Shown here piece by piece: positions 38,404 through 47,068 of a stretch of 64,000 nucleotides of DNA. Position numbers and translations under genes: made by a program. Location of the stretch: the NCBI RefSeq assembly GCF_001310275.1, contig NZ_LGYZ01000078.1:1-64000 (forward strand), written 5' to 3'. This DNA comes from Nocardia arizonensis (GTDB lineage Bacteria; Actinomycetota; Actinomycetes; Mycobacteriales; Mycobacteriaceae). The notes beneath the pieces are model-generated. The model saw only the letters and a program-made list of their open reading frames with translations, had not been told where the DNA came from and searched no databases. How positions within the stretch are numbered: the stretch's first letter is position 1; every line of letters begins with the position of its first letter.

Positions 38404-39324
38404 TCACAGCCGCGTCTGCACCTGCGCGGCGATCAATTCCAGGTGAGCGAGATCCTCGAGATCGAGAATTTGCAAGTAGATCCGGCTCACGCCGATTTCG
38501 GCGTATCGGCCGATCTTGTCGACCACCTCTGCGGGCGATCCGGCCAGACCGTTGCGCTTCAACTCCTCCACCTCGCGCCCGATGGATTCGGCGCGGCGTC
38601 GCACGTCGGCGTCGGTGGCGCCGACGCAGGCCACGAGTGCGTTGGAGTAGACGAGATCCTCGGGACTGCGGCCGCGGGCGCGTGCCGCCGCGCGCACCCG
38701 GTCGAACTGGCGGGCGGAATCCTCGAGCGAGGCGAAGGGCATATTGAATTCGGTGGCGTATTCGGCGGCCAGTCGTGGGGTGCGGGTGGCGCCGTGGCCG
38801 CCGATGAGCACCGGCACCGGATCCTGAACCGGTTTGGGCAGGGCGGGGGAGTCGGTCAGCCGATAGTGCTTACCGCTGTGGCTGAAGGTGTCGCCGACCT
38901 TGGTGGCCCACAGTCCGGAAATGACGGCGAGTTGCTCTTCGAGTCGATCGAATTTGTCGTCCGGGAAGGGAATGCCGTATGCGGCGTGTTCCTCGGCGAA
39001 CCAGCCGCTGCCGAGGCCGAGTTCGACCCGTCCGCCGGACATGCGGTCGACCTGCGCGACCTGGATGGCCAGCGGGCCGGGCAGCCGGAAGGTGGCGGCG
39101 GTGACGAGGGTGCCGAGCCGGATGCGGCGGGTCTCGCGGGCGAGTCCGGCCAGGGTGATCCAGGCATCGGTCGGGCCGGGCAGACCCTTCGATCCGCCCA
39201 TGGCGAGGTAGTGATCGGAGCGGAAGAACGCGTCGAACTCCAACTCTTCGGCGGTCTTCGCGACGGTCAGCAGCGTGTCGTAGTCGGCGCCCTGCTGCGG
39301 TTCGGTGAAGATTCGCAATCTCAT
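38404..39324 (-). CDS. LLM-class F420-dependent oxidoreductase
   Basis: 306 aa. Luciferase-like TIM barrel: MRLRIFTEPQQGADYDTLL, FDAFFRSDHYL, RIRLGTLVTAATFRLPGPLAIQVAQVDRMSGGRVELGLGSGWF cut across the family's signature, and PVLIGGHGATRTPRLAAEYA. Members use F420 or FMN for hydride transfer. ATG 39324 is chosen over an upstream start in Arg-rich text. It lies 83 bp upstream of the kinase gene on the same strand. Confidence 0.88.
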   Translation of the reverse strand: MRLRIFTEPQQGADYDTLLTVAKTAEELEFDAFFRSDHYLAMGGSKGLPGPTDAWITLAGLARETRRIRLGTLVTAATFRLPGPLAIQVAQVDRMSGGRVELGLGSGWFAEEHAAYGIPFPDDKFDRLEEQLAVISGLWATKVGDTFSHSGKHYRLTDSPALPKPVQDPVPVLIGGHGATRTPRLAAEYATEFNMPFASLEDSARQFDRVRAAARARGRSPEDLVYSNALVACVGATDADVRRRAESIGREVEELKRNGLAGSPAEVVDKIGRYAEIGVSRIYLQILDLEDLAHLELIAAQVQTRL

Positions 39325-39478
39325 GGACGTATCGTGCCCGATGGATTCGCCGGCCCGTCGACGGCGCGACACCGTTCCGGTCCGGGACCGATGCCGGTTC
39401 CGTGCCCGCTCTGTCGAGGATCACCGCCGGTAGGGGCCGGTGGCGGCCGGTGCCAAGGCGGTCGATACGGTGCACACG

Positions 39479-40120
39479 ATGCCATCCGCACGTGTCGCGA
39501 ACCACACCGTCACCACCCCCGGCCCGCTCGTGGTGGTCATGGGCGTGAGCGGCTGTGGGAAGTCGACCGTCGGCGAACTTCTGGCGGCGACTCTCGGCGT
39601 CGACTTCGCCGAAGGCGACGATCTGCATCCGGCCGCGAATATCGCGAAGATGGCCTCGGGCGCGCCGTTGACCGACGCCGACCGCGCGCCCTGGCTGGAT
39701 CGGGTCGCCGCGTGGTTGGACGAGCGGGTACCGCGCGGCGGCGTGATCGCGTGTTCGGCCCTGAAGCGCGCATACCGAGATCGCCTGCGTGCCAACGCCC
39801 CCGCACTGTTCGTCGTCCATCTCACCGCCGACCGCGCGCAGCTGAGACGCCGATTGTCGAGTCGCCGAGGACATTTCATGCCGCCGACGTTGCTCGACTC
39901 CCAGCTCGCCACCCTCGAACCATTGGCCGCCGACGAATACGGCCGCACCCTGGACGCGACGGCCGCTCCCGAACTGCTCGTCCGATCAGTGGCATCGGAG
40001 TTCCGGCACGGCGGCCCACAGCCGCGCCTCCGCGCCGACTCGAACCCGGCCATACCCTCTACGCCACGGCAACACTCGGGGTCACCGGACCACGCCGCCG
40101 GTATGTTCGACCTGGGTTAG
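39479..40120 (+). CDS. Gluconokinase with C-terminal tail
   Basis: 213 aa. Walker A VVMGVSGCGKSTVGELLA, FAEGDDLHPAANIAKMASGAPLTDADRAPWLD and IACSALKRAYRDRLR are the gluconokinase signature; GHFMPPTLLDSQLATLEPL follows. It phosphorylates gluconate for the pentose-phosphate route. The core ends near residue 175, and about 35 extra residues, polar and Pro-rich, extend beyond the usual end. The tail may reflect loss of the original stop. Confidence 0.9.
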   Translation: MPSARVANHTVTTPGPLVVVMGVSGCGKSTVGELLAATLGVDFAEGDDLHPAANIAKMASGAPLTDADRAPWLDRVAAWLDERVPRGGVIACSALKRAYRDRLRANAPALFVVHLTADRAQLRRRLSSRRGHFMPPTLLDSQLATLEPLAADEYGRTLDATAAPELLVRSVASEFRHGGPQPRLRADSNPAIPSTPRQHSGSPDHAAGMFDLG

Positions 40121-40146
40121 CCAGGGGTAGACAGTGCGGCGGGTAT

Positions 40147-40657
40147 ATGTCGGACACTGCTCGCCCCCGGCCTCCGCGGCCGCTGGCGGATCTGTCGACC
40201 CTGATCGTGACGGTCGCACAGACCGAGGACGAGTGGACCTCGACCTGCGACCTTGTCGCGCAACATGTCCTGCCGCTGCTCGCCCAGAGACAGGTACGAC
40301 TGGTCGAAGTCGCCCGCGCCGGTCCCACCGTCGCCGACGGGATCGTCGTCCGACAAGACACCCGTACCCCGACCCGGCTGCATCCCGATCCCGACGAGCA
40401 CGGCTTCTACCCGCTCTCGGCCGAGCATCGCGGCAACGGCGTCATGCCCACCCTTCATGGGCGCGCCTGCACGGTTGACTGCACCAGTCACCGTCGGTCG
40501 AGATGGCCGACGACAGGTTCGAATTGAGGAGCTCACCGCCTTTCAAGTCCAGGCTCTCTCAAGACTCGCCGCGCAAGACGAAGAGATCCAGGGGCTCCGC
40601 GCGGTCGCCGATCCGAAAGATACGTCACCCAACTGCCGTCGACGCGGCAGAAGTTGA
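40147..40657 (+). pseudogene. Hypothetical protein gene, possibly frameshifted
   Basis: One frame from ATG 40147 reads as good protein (LADLSTLIVTVAQTEDEWTS, VLPLLAQRQVRLVEVARAG, HPDPDEHGFYPLSAEHRG), then degrades after about 40450 and stops at 40527. From about 40457 the +1 frame becomes protein-like (VRIEELTAFQVQALSRLAAQ, DEEIQGLRAVADP) and runs to 40657. Either one gene with a frameshift near 40450, or two short overlapping genes. No family recognised. The second part has lower GC and less typical codons than its neighbours. Confidence 0.4.
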
Positions 40658-40667
40658 TCGGACCGTG

Positions 40668-41123
40668 CTAACCGATCGCCGCGTCGCGGCGTCGTGCGGG
40701 CTCGGTCGCGTCGAGTTGCCACCAATAGCCTGCATCGTCATGAAGCGAGGGTTCCCCACCGGTGGCTTCGTACAGAGCCTTCGCAGCAGCGTTGTCCTCA
40801 TCGGTGAACAACCACATCCTGCGGTGCCCCTCCGCGACCGCCAGATCGCGGAACGCCGTCAGCAGTGCACGTCCGACGCCCCGCTTCCGCAGTCGCTCGA
40901 CGACACCGATCTCATACAACTGCACCTGGGAATAGCCACCGGCATGACGTTGCCGCATTCCCCACACCCACCCAATGACCTCGCGGCTTTCCAAGGCGAC
41001 GAAGGCGATCGTCGCCGGATCCTCCAAAAACGGTGCATGGTCTTCAACCGCGATACCACGGAACTTCCGTACCGCGGCATCGATCAATCCATGATCGCGG
41101 GCGGTCAACTGGCGAACAAGCAC
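40668..41123 (-). CDS. GNAT-family N-acetyltransferase
   Basis: 151 aa. Acetyl-CoA-binding motif A is VQLYEIGVVERLRKRGVGRALL and motif B is AAKALYEATGG. The N-terminal part (EDHAPFLEDPATIAFVALE) resembles the aminoglycoside 3-N-acetyltransferase type I subgroup, but activity on a drug cannot be claimed. Small, soluble, single gene; GC somewhat lower than the surroundings. Confidence 0.85.
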   Translation of the reverse strand: MLVRQLTARDHGLIDAAVRKFRGIAVEDHAPFLEDPATIAFVALESREVIGWVWGMRQRHAGGYSQVQLYEIGVVERLRKRGVGRALLTAFRDLAVAEGHRRMWLFTDEDNAAAKALYEATGGEPSLHDDAGYWWQLDATEPARRRDAAIG

Positions 41124-41212
41124 ACCTCATAGATATTCACACTTTCGTAGTGAGGCGTGACCGGACCCCGCGCGGCCGCGAATCGCAGCCATACGCGCCG
41201 CCGGCGGCGGTC

Positions 41213-42022
41213 TCACCGGCCGCCGAGGATCTCCGGCATGGGACAGGATTCGCCCGATACGATCGGAATGCACACCCCGGTCGCGTCCGACAACAGCAGC
41301 CCGCCGCCCACGACAAGCGCGGCCGCCGCGACGGCGCCGAAGAACAGCACCCACAGAATGCCCGGGACATGGGTCAGCCGGGCGAGTTGGTCGGCGTCGG
41401 AATCGACGTTCCGCGGGGTATTGCGCAACCTGCGGGCGCGCCCGCTCTGGAGTTCGATCACCGGACGGACGCCCGCGAGTAACAGGAACCACGCGCCAAG
41501 GAACGCGAAACCCGCTTGGACGGTGTCGGTTCCGAACCACGACACGGCGAAGACGACTCCGCCGAGGCCGACGACCGTGCATACGCCGTATACATTGCGG
41601 ACCTTGATCAGTACCGCGGCCAACAGCGCGATGGAGGTCCACAACATGAGCGTGATGCGTTCGGCCCCCAGCAATGCCGCGAATCCCAATCCCAGCAGCG
41701 GCGGCGCCGGATAACCCGCCATGGCGGTGAGGATCATGCCCGGTCCGTAGGGTTTGCCGCTCGACACCGTCAGCCCGGAGGTGTCCGAATGCAGCGTGAT
41801 GCTGGTCAGCTTGCGCCCGGTCAGCAGCGCGAAGAGCGCGTGCCCGCCCTCGTGGGCGATGGTCACCACATTCCGGGTGAGCCGCCACAGCGGCCGATAT
41901 GCCACCAGCACCAGTGCCGCCACGGCCGTTGCCACCACCAGCCACCACGGAGGCGGCATCTGCGTTGTCGAGAGACGATCGACGATGGACGCACCGCGAT
42001 CGACCAGTTCCGCTCTGTCCAC
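41213..42022 (-). CDS. M50-family membrane metalloprotease-like protein
   Basis: 269 aa with about six hydrophobic segments. The zinc motif HEGGH (57-61) sits in the second helix region (VVTIAHEGGHALFALLTGR). A PDZ domain is absent, so it belongs to the compact M50B-like group found in actinobacteria. The second motif (NPDG type) is not obvious, so activity is uncertain. No adjacent anti-sigma gene. Confidence 0.82.
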   Translation of the reverse strand: MDRAELVDRGASIVDRLSTTQMPPPWWLVVATAVAALVLVAYRPLWRLTRNVVTIAHEGGHALFALLTGRKLTSITLHSDTSGLTVSSGKPYGPGMILTAMAGYPAPPLLGLGFAALLGAERITLMLWTSIALLAAVLIKVRNVYGVCTVVGLGGVVFAVSWFGTDTVQAGFAFLGAWFLLLAGVRPVIELQSGRARRLRNTPRNVDSDADQLARLTHVPGILWVLFFGAVAAAALVVGGGLLLSDATGVCIPIVSGESCPMPEILGGR

Positions 42023-42287
42023 CGCCGCACCCTATCCGCCGTCGCCCGCCACGGCACATCTCCAGTGTGCGGCAAACCGCACCGTGAACGCGCCGAAATC
42101 CCACAGGCGGGTCGCTGTATCGCCGGGTCGACCTCGTGCTCGCCGCCTACGCCACCGGCGCACCCGGCATAGGCGGCATAGCGCGCGTAGTGATCGAATC
42201 GGGCGGATCGAGCCCCTGACACTCGAGCGACTTGTAGAGTGCCCAAAAATGAAGCAATGATGTTTCAGTTTTGATTCGAGAGGTTCT

Positions 42288-42671
42288 ATGAAGATTCGTA
42301 TCTCGGGTGTCCTCGTTCTGCGGGCAGCGGGTGCGCTTGCCGCCGGCGCGTGCCTGCTCGGTGCCGCGGCCTGCGGGGACGACACCACGGACCAGCAGCA
42401 AAGCCCCGGCAGCAGCACCGTCGCGCCCGCGCCCGCGCCCGCGTCCGCGACCCCCGCGCCCGCCGCCGAGCCGGCGCCGGCGAGCAGTGTCGCGCCGCCC
42501 GCGGCCGAAGCGGACGCGCCCGCCCCTGAGCCCACCGCCGCGACGGTCGCACCGGCACCCGCGCTCGAGGCGCCCGCGCCGCAGACGGTCGCCCCGAAAC
42601 CCGCCCCGCAACCGAAGCCCGCACCGCCGACATTGGACGCGCCCGGCTTCGAGCCGCGCGCGGGTTACTGA
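42288..42671 (+). CDS. Pro/Ala-rich lipoprotein
   Basis: 127 aa. Signal peptide with lipobox LLGAAACG (Cys28). The mature region is almost wholly Ala-Pro repeats (APAPAPASATPAPAAEP and similar), ending LDAPGFEPRAGY. It probably spans the cell wall as an extended, unfolded stalk. It sits 15 bp upstream of the SGNH hydrolase gene, after a 265-bp gap whose last 60 bp are A/T-richer and may hold the promoter. Confidence 0.75.
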   Translation: MKIRISGVLVLRAAGALAAGACLLGAAACGDDTTDQQQSPGSSTVAPAPAPASATPAPAAEPAPASSVAPPAAEADAPAPEPTAATVAPAPALEAPAPQTVAPKPAPQPKPAPPTLDAPGFEPRAGY

Positions 42672-42686
42672 GAAACGGGGTCACCT

Positions 42687-43613
42687 ATGCGATCGGCAGC
42701 CGACGGTATCGGCAAAGGACTACGCGGAGTGTGCGCGGCCGCCCTCGCGATCGTCGCGTCGACGGTGGGAGCCACCGCGGCACACGCGGATTCGGCGCCG
42801 CAGGGCAAACAGGTTGTCGTCCTGGGGGATTCGTACACCGCGAACGGATGGGATCCGCTGAGCATGGGGGATGTGTGCGTGCGCGGCGGCACGGCGTGGC
42901 CCGCGCAGCTGGGCCGGCTGATCGGTCCGCAAGGGCTCGACCAGGTGGCCAATCCGTCCTGTTCGGGTTCATCCATCGACAGCGGCCCCGGCTATACCCT
43001 GGCCATGCAGGCACTACAGGCCGACCGCGACGGCGCGTTCGGCCCGGCGACGAGGCTGGTGACCTTACAGCTGGGTCTGGACGACCATTGGGGCGACACC
43101 GACCAGACGCTCTGGCACTCGCTGGAGCAGTGTGTATTCGATCTGGTCCGTGGCTGTGATATGGACGCGGTGGAGCAGGGCCGCATCCCCGACCTGCGCG
43201 GGTTGGCCGGTACCGTGTACGCCGAAAGAATCCGCGCCGCAGTGACATACATCCGGTACTACGCGCCCGCCGCGCGTGTCGTGATCGTCGGATACCCGGA
43301 GATCCTGCCGTCGGGGCAGGATACCGCCTGTTTCAGCATCCTCGGGGTTGCGCCGTTCGTCCAGCCGCGCGGGCGTGCCATCGTGGAGTACTTCGATCGC
43401 ATGGACCGGGCCCAGCGCGAGGGCGCCCAGCTGCTCGGGCTGGACTTCTTCGACACCCGTGCGCTGACCACCGGGCACGGGCTGTGCTCCGCGGAGCCGT
43501 GGATCAACGGGGTGTTCGACCCGAACACCGATATCACCGGGCTGCCGCTGCACCCGTCCTCACGTGGTGACGCGGTCGTCGCGAATGCCTTGTACGACAG
43601 GTATCTTCGATGA
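42687..43613 (+). CDS. Secreted SGNH/GDSL hydrolase
   Basis: 308 aa. Signal peptide ending ATAAHADS (about 35). Block I VVLGDSYTANG has Ser49; the C-terminal LHPSSRGDAVVANAL holds His289, with an Asp/Ser-rich lead-in. Six or more Cys in the mature chain suggest disulphides. An outer esterase acting on lipids or on O-acetyl groups of cell-wall glycans. It overlaps the acyltransferase gene by 4 bp (ATGA). Confidence 0.88.
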   Translation: MRSAADGIGKGLRGVCAAALAIVASTVGATAAHADSAPQGKQVVVLGDSYTANGWDPLSMGDVCVRGGTAWPAQLGRLIGPQGLDQVANPSCSGSSIDSGPGYTLAMQALQADRDGAFGPATRLVTLQLGLDDHWGDTDQTLWHSLEQCVFDLVRGCDMDAVEQGRIPDLRGLAGTVYAERIRAAVTYIRYYAPAARVVIVGYPEILPSGQDTACFSILGVAPFVQPRGRAIVEYFDRMDRAQREGAQLLGLDFFDTRALTTGHGLCSAEPWINGVFDPNTDITGLPLHPSSRGDAVVANALYDRYLR

Positions 43614-44872
43614 CTCGTCCACCGGAGGTACTGCCCGCGCCGGTGGCGACCGGCGGCGCCGATCAACGGCGTCCCGCGTTGCCGTCGCTGACCGGCGCGC
43701 GCTGGTGGGCCGCGTTCGCGGTATTCGTGTTGCACGCCCTGGTATTCCTGCCGGTGTACCCGTTCCAGAAGTCCGAACTGTTCCGGCAGATCCATCAGTG
43801 GATGCCGATGCAGCTCGGCGCCGCCGGGGTCACCTTCTTCTTCGTGCTGTCGGGCTTCATCATCTACTGGTCGTTCCGGCCGGGAATGCCGGTGCGGCTG
43901 TTCTATCGGCGGCGGGTGTTGAAGATCTACCCGACCCATCTGGTGGCGGCGGCCGCGTTCGTGCTCGCGGCCGGAGTGCCGCTGCACCGGCTCGTGGTGT
44001 GGCTGCCGAATCTGCTGCTCGTGCACGCCTGGGTGCCGAAATGGAGCACCGTCGGCGGGCTGAACGTGCCGTCCTGGTCGCTGGTATCGGAACTGTTGTT
44101 CTACTTCAGCTTTCCGCTGCTGCTGCCGGTGGTGCGGCGCATCCCGACGCGGCGGCTGCTGCTGGCGGCCGTCGTACTGGTGCTGGCCGTGCTGGCGCTG
44201 CACGCGGCCTACTACCTGTGGGTACCGGGCCCGAAAGGCATCGCGAATGCCTTCGCGCCCCGGCTGGTTCCCGGTGACAGCTCGCCGTATTTCGAGCTGC
44301 ACGCATCCCAGGCATGGTTCGCGCAGCCGGATATTCCGGTGGCACAGTCATATTGGCTCGGCTACACGTTCCCGCTGTCGCGGTTGCCCGAGTTCTACCT
44401 CGGCGTGCTGACCGCCCGGATGGTAGTCGAAGGACGGTGGCGCAATGCCCGTCTCACGCCACCGCTGCTTGCCCTGGCGCTCGCCTACGCCGCGACCTGG
44501 GTGGTGCCGGTCGACTTCAAGATGTCGGCCCTGCTGATCGCGCCCATGGCCGCGGTGGTGGCCACGCTCGCGGTACGTGACCTGCGCGGCATCGGCGGGC
44601 TGAACGCGCATCCGCGAATGGTGTGGCTGGGCAACATCTCCTACGCCTTCTATCTGATCCAGTTTCCGGTCATGGTGCTCGTCACCCGATTCCTCATCGG
44701 CGGCAGGCAGTTCGGCATCCTCGGCTGGATCGGAATCGCCCTGCTCGTACTGATATTGGCGACCGCGGCCGCGGCAGCCCTCTACCACTGGGTCGACGTG
44801 CCGGTGATGAACCGGTTCGCCGGGCGCCCGGCACCGCGAACGGAGACCGTGCCGACGACGCCGTCACCGTGA
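43610..44872 (+). CDS. Membrane acyltransferase 3 (OafA/OatA-type)
   Basis: 420 aa with about 10 membrane segments. Family features: LPSLTGARWWAAFAVFVLHALVF at the first helix, GAAGVTFFFVLSGFIIYWSF, the RRRVLKIYPTH loop, and WSLVSELLFYFSFPLLLP. It moves acyl groups across the membrane to surface glycans. Coupled to the SGNH gene, it forms a split version of OatA-like proteins, in which the acyltransferase and SGNH parts are fused. It ends tail to tail with the next gene (TGATCA, no spacer). Confidence 0.9.
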   Translation: MTRPPEVLPAPVATGGADQRRPALPSLTGARWWAAFAVFVLHALVFLPVYPFQKSELFRQIHQWMPMQLGAAGVTFFFVLSGFIIYWSFRPGMPVRLFYRRRVLKIYPTHLVAAAAFVLAAGVPLHRLVVWLPNLLLVHAWVPKWSTVGGLNVPSWSLVSELLFYFSFPLLLPVVRRIPTRRLLLAAVVLVLAVLALHAAYYLWVPGPKGIANAFAPRLVPGDSSPYFELHASQAWFAQPDIPVAQSYWLGYTFPLSRLPEFYLGVLTARMVVEGRWRNARLTPPLLALALAYAATWVVPVDFKMSALLIAPMAAVVATLAVRDLRGIGGLNAHPRMVWLGNISYAFYLIQFPVMVLVTRFLIGGRQFGILGWIGIALLVLILATAAAAALYHWVDVPVMNRFAGRPAPRTETVPTTPSP

Positions 44873-45664
44873 TCAGCCCGCGGCGGGCGCGGATTCGGCG
44901 GCCTTCAGCTCGGCCTTCCAGGCGCGGAACCCCTCCTCGGTGCGTCCGCGCCGCCAGTATCCGGAAATGGAATTCGCCCATTCGGCGGGCACCTCGCGGT
45001 CCCGGCGGATGTAGCGGCGCAGATCGTGCATGACGGCGTGCGCCTCACCGTGGATGAACACCTGCACCTGCCCCGCCGACCAGGGTGCCGAGCGAACTGT
45101 CTCGGCGAGCAGTTCGCCCGGACCGCGGTCGCCGCGGTGCAGCCAGGTGAGTTCGACGCCATCGGGCTTGGTGAGGGGCAGCTCGTCGTCCGGTCCGGCG
45201 ACCTCGACGAAGACACGGCCGACGGCTGTGCTCGGCATCGCCTCGAGCGCCGCGGAGATGGCGGGCAGCGCCGCCTCGTCACCGGCCAGCAGATGCCAGT
45301 CGGCATCCGGTCGCGGCGAGTACGCGCCGCCGGGACCGTAGACGTCGATCACGTCACCGGGTTTCGCGGCCGCCGCCCACGGACCGGCGATGCCCTCGTC
45401 GCCGTGGTAGACGAAATCGATGGCGAGTTCGCCAGCGGCGGTGTCGATCGAGCGGACCGTGTAAGTGCGCAGCACCTCGATCTCGTCACGCTCGAAGATG
45501 AACTTCACGTAGGAGTCGCTGAATTCGCTCGGGCGGAACGCGGCGAGGCCCGGTCCGCCGAAATGCACGCGGATCAGATGCGGGGTGAGCCATTCGGTGC
45601 GCTGCACGGTGAGTGTGGTGCGCGGTCGTGCCAAGAGAGCCTCCGGTTGTCGCTGGTTAGGCAT
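44873..45664 (-). CDS. Siderophore-interacting protein (ferric-siderophore reductase)
   Basis: 263 aa. FAD-binding RTYTVRSID, DFVYHGDEGIAGPWA, DVYGPGGAY, then the NAD-domain text HLLAGDEAALPAISAALE and VFIHGEAHAVMHDLRRYI, the usual SIP pattern (ViuB-like). It releases iron from imported ferric siderophores in the cytoplasm. An iron-box-like sequence overlaps its start codon, so iron repression is likely. No siderophore genes adjoin it. Confidence 0.92.
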   Translation of the reverse strand: MPNQRQPEALLARPRTTLTVQRTEWLTPHLIRVHFGGPGLAAFRPSEFSDSYVKFIFERDEIEVLRTYTVRSIDTAAGELAIDFVYHGDEGIAGPWAAAAKPGDVIDVYGPGGAYSPRPDADWHLLAGDEAALPAISAALEAMPSTAVGRVFVEVAGPDDELPLTKPDGVELTWLHRGDRGPGELLAETVRSAPWSAGQVQVFIHGEAHAVMHDLRRYIRRDREVPAEWANSISGYWRRGRTEEGFRAWKAELKAAESAPAAG

Positions 45665-45675
45665 GCCTTACCCAA
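45657..45675 (-). promoter_or_regulatory. IdeR/DtxR iron-box-like site over the start of the siderophore-interacting gene
   Basis: On the minus strand TTGGGTAAGGCATGCCTAA matches the 19-bp iron-box consensus at 14 positions by eye. It covers the ribosome site (AAGG) and the ATG, so repressor binding would block the start region directly. Confidence 0.55.
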
Positions 45676-45783
45676 CCGTACTCGTTCGCGGCGCTACCGC
45701 TCGGGGACATCGAACGCGGCGGCCGGCCGAACGCGCGGCCGACCGACAGCGCCGCCGCCGGCCGCGGGTTCGAATCGCGCCGA

Positions 45784-46776
45784 TCAGGCCGCGACCTTGT
45801 CCACCAGCAGTTCGAAGGACCGCATCCGGTCCTCGACGTCGTAGACGAGCGTATTGATCATCAACTCGTCGGCGCGGGTGCGCGCCAGCAGATTCTCGAG
45901 TTGCGCGCGCACCGTGTCCGGCGAACCCATGGCCTGCCCCTCGCGCCGTTGCAGGATGAACTGTCGTTCGTGGTCGCCCAGCGGATAGGTCGCCGCTTCC
46001 TCCGGGGTCGACAGCGCCTGCGGCCGACCGGCCGCCAACTGGAGGAAAGCCAGATCACGAGGGCGGGAAAGCTCCTCGGCGCGTTCGTCGGTCTCGGCGC
46101 AGACCACCGCCACGGCCACCATCGCGTACGGTTGGTCCAAATGCTCCGAAGGACGGAAATTTTCGCGGTACAGCGCGAGCGCGGGCTCGGTATTGGCCGC
46201 CGAGAAATGGTGCGCGAACGCGAACGGCAGGCCGAGCAGACCCGCCACCTGTGCGCTGAAACCGCTCGAACCCAGCAGCCAGATCTCGGGTTGTTCGCCG
46301 CGTCCCGGTGTCGCGGTGATGCCCGCCGGATCGGTGCCTTGGAAGTAGCGCAGTAGCGAGGCGAGTTCCTGCGGGAACGACTCGGCGTTGAGTCCTTCAC
46401 GGGTGCGGCGCAGCGCCAGCGCCGTCGCCTGGTCTGTTCCCGGCGCGCGCCCGATGCCGAGATCGACCCGACCCGGATGCAGTGCGTTGAGCGTGCCGAA
46501 CTGCTCGGCCACCACCAGCGGCGCGTGATTGGGCAACATCACCCCGCCCGATCCGATACGAATAGTCGAGGTCGCGGCCGCGATATGGGCCAGCAGCACA
46601 CTCGGCGCGGAACTGGCGATACCCGGCATGTTGTGATGTTCGGCGACCCAGAAGCGCCGGTAGCCCAGCGCCTCGGCGCGCCGCGCCACCTCGGTGGTGG
46701 CCGCGAGGGCCTCGCCCGCGGTGCGGCCGGCCTCCACCGGCGCCAGGTCCAGAACTGACAGCGGGACGTCAAGCAA
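45784..46776 (-). CDS. Luciferase-like flavin monooxygenase, MsnO8 family
   Basis: 330 aa from TTG 46776, chosen because GAGGAG lies 6 nt upstream and the family's conserved N-terminus (LDVPLSVLDLAPV) starts here. Features: ALGYRRFWVAEHHNMPGIASSAPSVLLAHIA, IRIGSGGVMLPNHAPLVVAEQFGTL, HPGRVDLGIGRAPGTD. FMN-dependent enzymes of this group are found in metabolism and some antibiotic pathways. It is not LuxA or LuxB, and it lies 20 kb from the first LuxE/LuxC pair, so a link to light emission is not supported. Confidence 0.86.
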   Translation of the reverse strand: MLDVPLSVLDLAPVEAGRTAGEALAATTEVARRAEALGYRRFWVAEHHNMPGIASSAPSVLLAHIAAATSTIRIGSGGVMLPNHAPLVVAEQFGTLNALHPGRVDLGIGRAPGTDQATALALRRTREGLNAESFPQELASLLRYFQGTDPAGITATPGRGEQPEIWLLGSSGFSAQVAGLLGLPFAFAHHFSAANTEPALALYRENFRPSEHLDQPYAMVAVAVVCAETDERAEELSRPRDLAFLQLAAGRPQALSTPEEAATYPLGDHERQFILQRREGQAMGSPDTVRAQLENLLARTRADELMINTLVYDVEDRMRSFELLVDKVAA

Positions 46777-47068
46777 TGCGGGCTCCTCGGGTGAGTGGAT
46801 ACCTGGGCCAACGCCGCACCCGCCACACCTTATTTCCGGTCTCGGTACCGGGCCGCGGCCACCGCGCGGACACCTCGACGGTGCCGGTCTCGTCCGCGTC
46901 GCCGTCTCCGTTATCACGCTGTGGCCGCACTTCGCGGTCAATACGGAATCGGGATGACCGACGGCCGTCTCCCATCCCGCACGACCTCGTCGGTTCAGTG
47001 CTCGCCGACGGGGAGGCGCGTGATCGCGCACAGCCCCCGGCGAATCGCAGTGGATCGTGGGGTCGAGG
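46777..47068. other. Intergenic region, nothing recognised
   Basis: 292 bp between the MsnO8-type gene and the exporter gene, both on the minus strand. It must hold the promoter of the former, and GATTCCGTATTGACC-like text near 46940 is a weak candidate. No repeat, RNA or short gene seen. Confidence 0.3.

Noticed and set aside
38404..39324. LLM protein as a LuxA homologue
   Set aside because: Its motifs fit the F420-dependent LLM group common in this order, many copies per genome.
40117..40536. 139-codon antisense frame under the unknown gene at 40147
   Set aside because: Gly/Arg-rich shadow composition; the + strand frame reads better.
45765..45785. GGGTTCGAATC, like a tRNA T-loop
   Set aside because: The flanking bases do not form the T-stem well, and no acceptor, anticodon or D arm can be built upstream; it sits between two protein genes.
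45784..46776. Bacterial luciferase completing a lux system with LuxC and LuxE
   Set aside because: It is an MsnO8-type LLM protein, a single subunit without a luxB partner, unlinked to either LuxE/LuxC pair; luxD and luxG are also absent.
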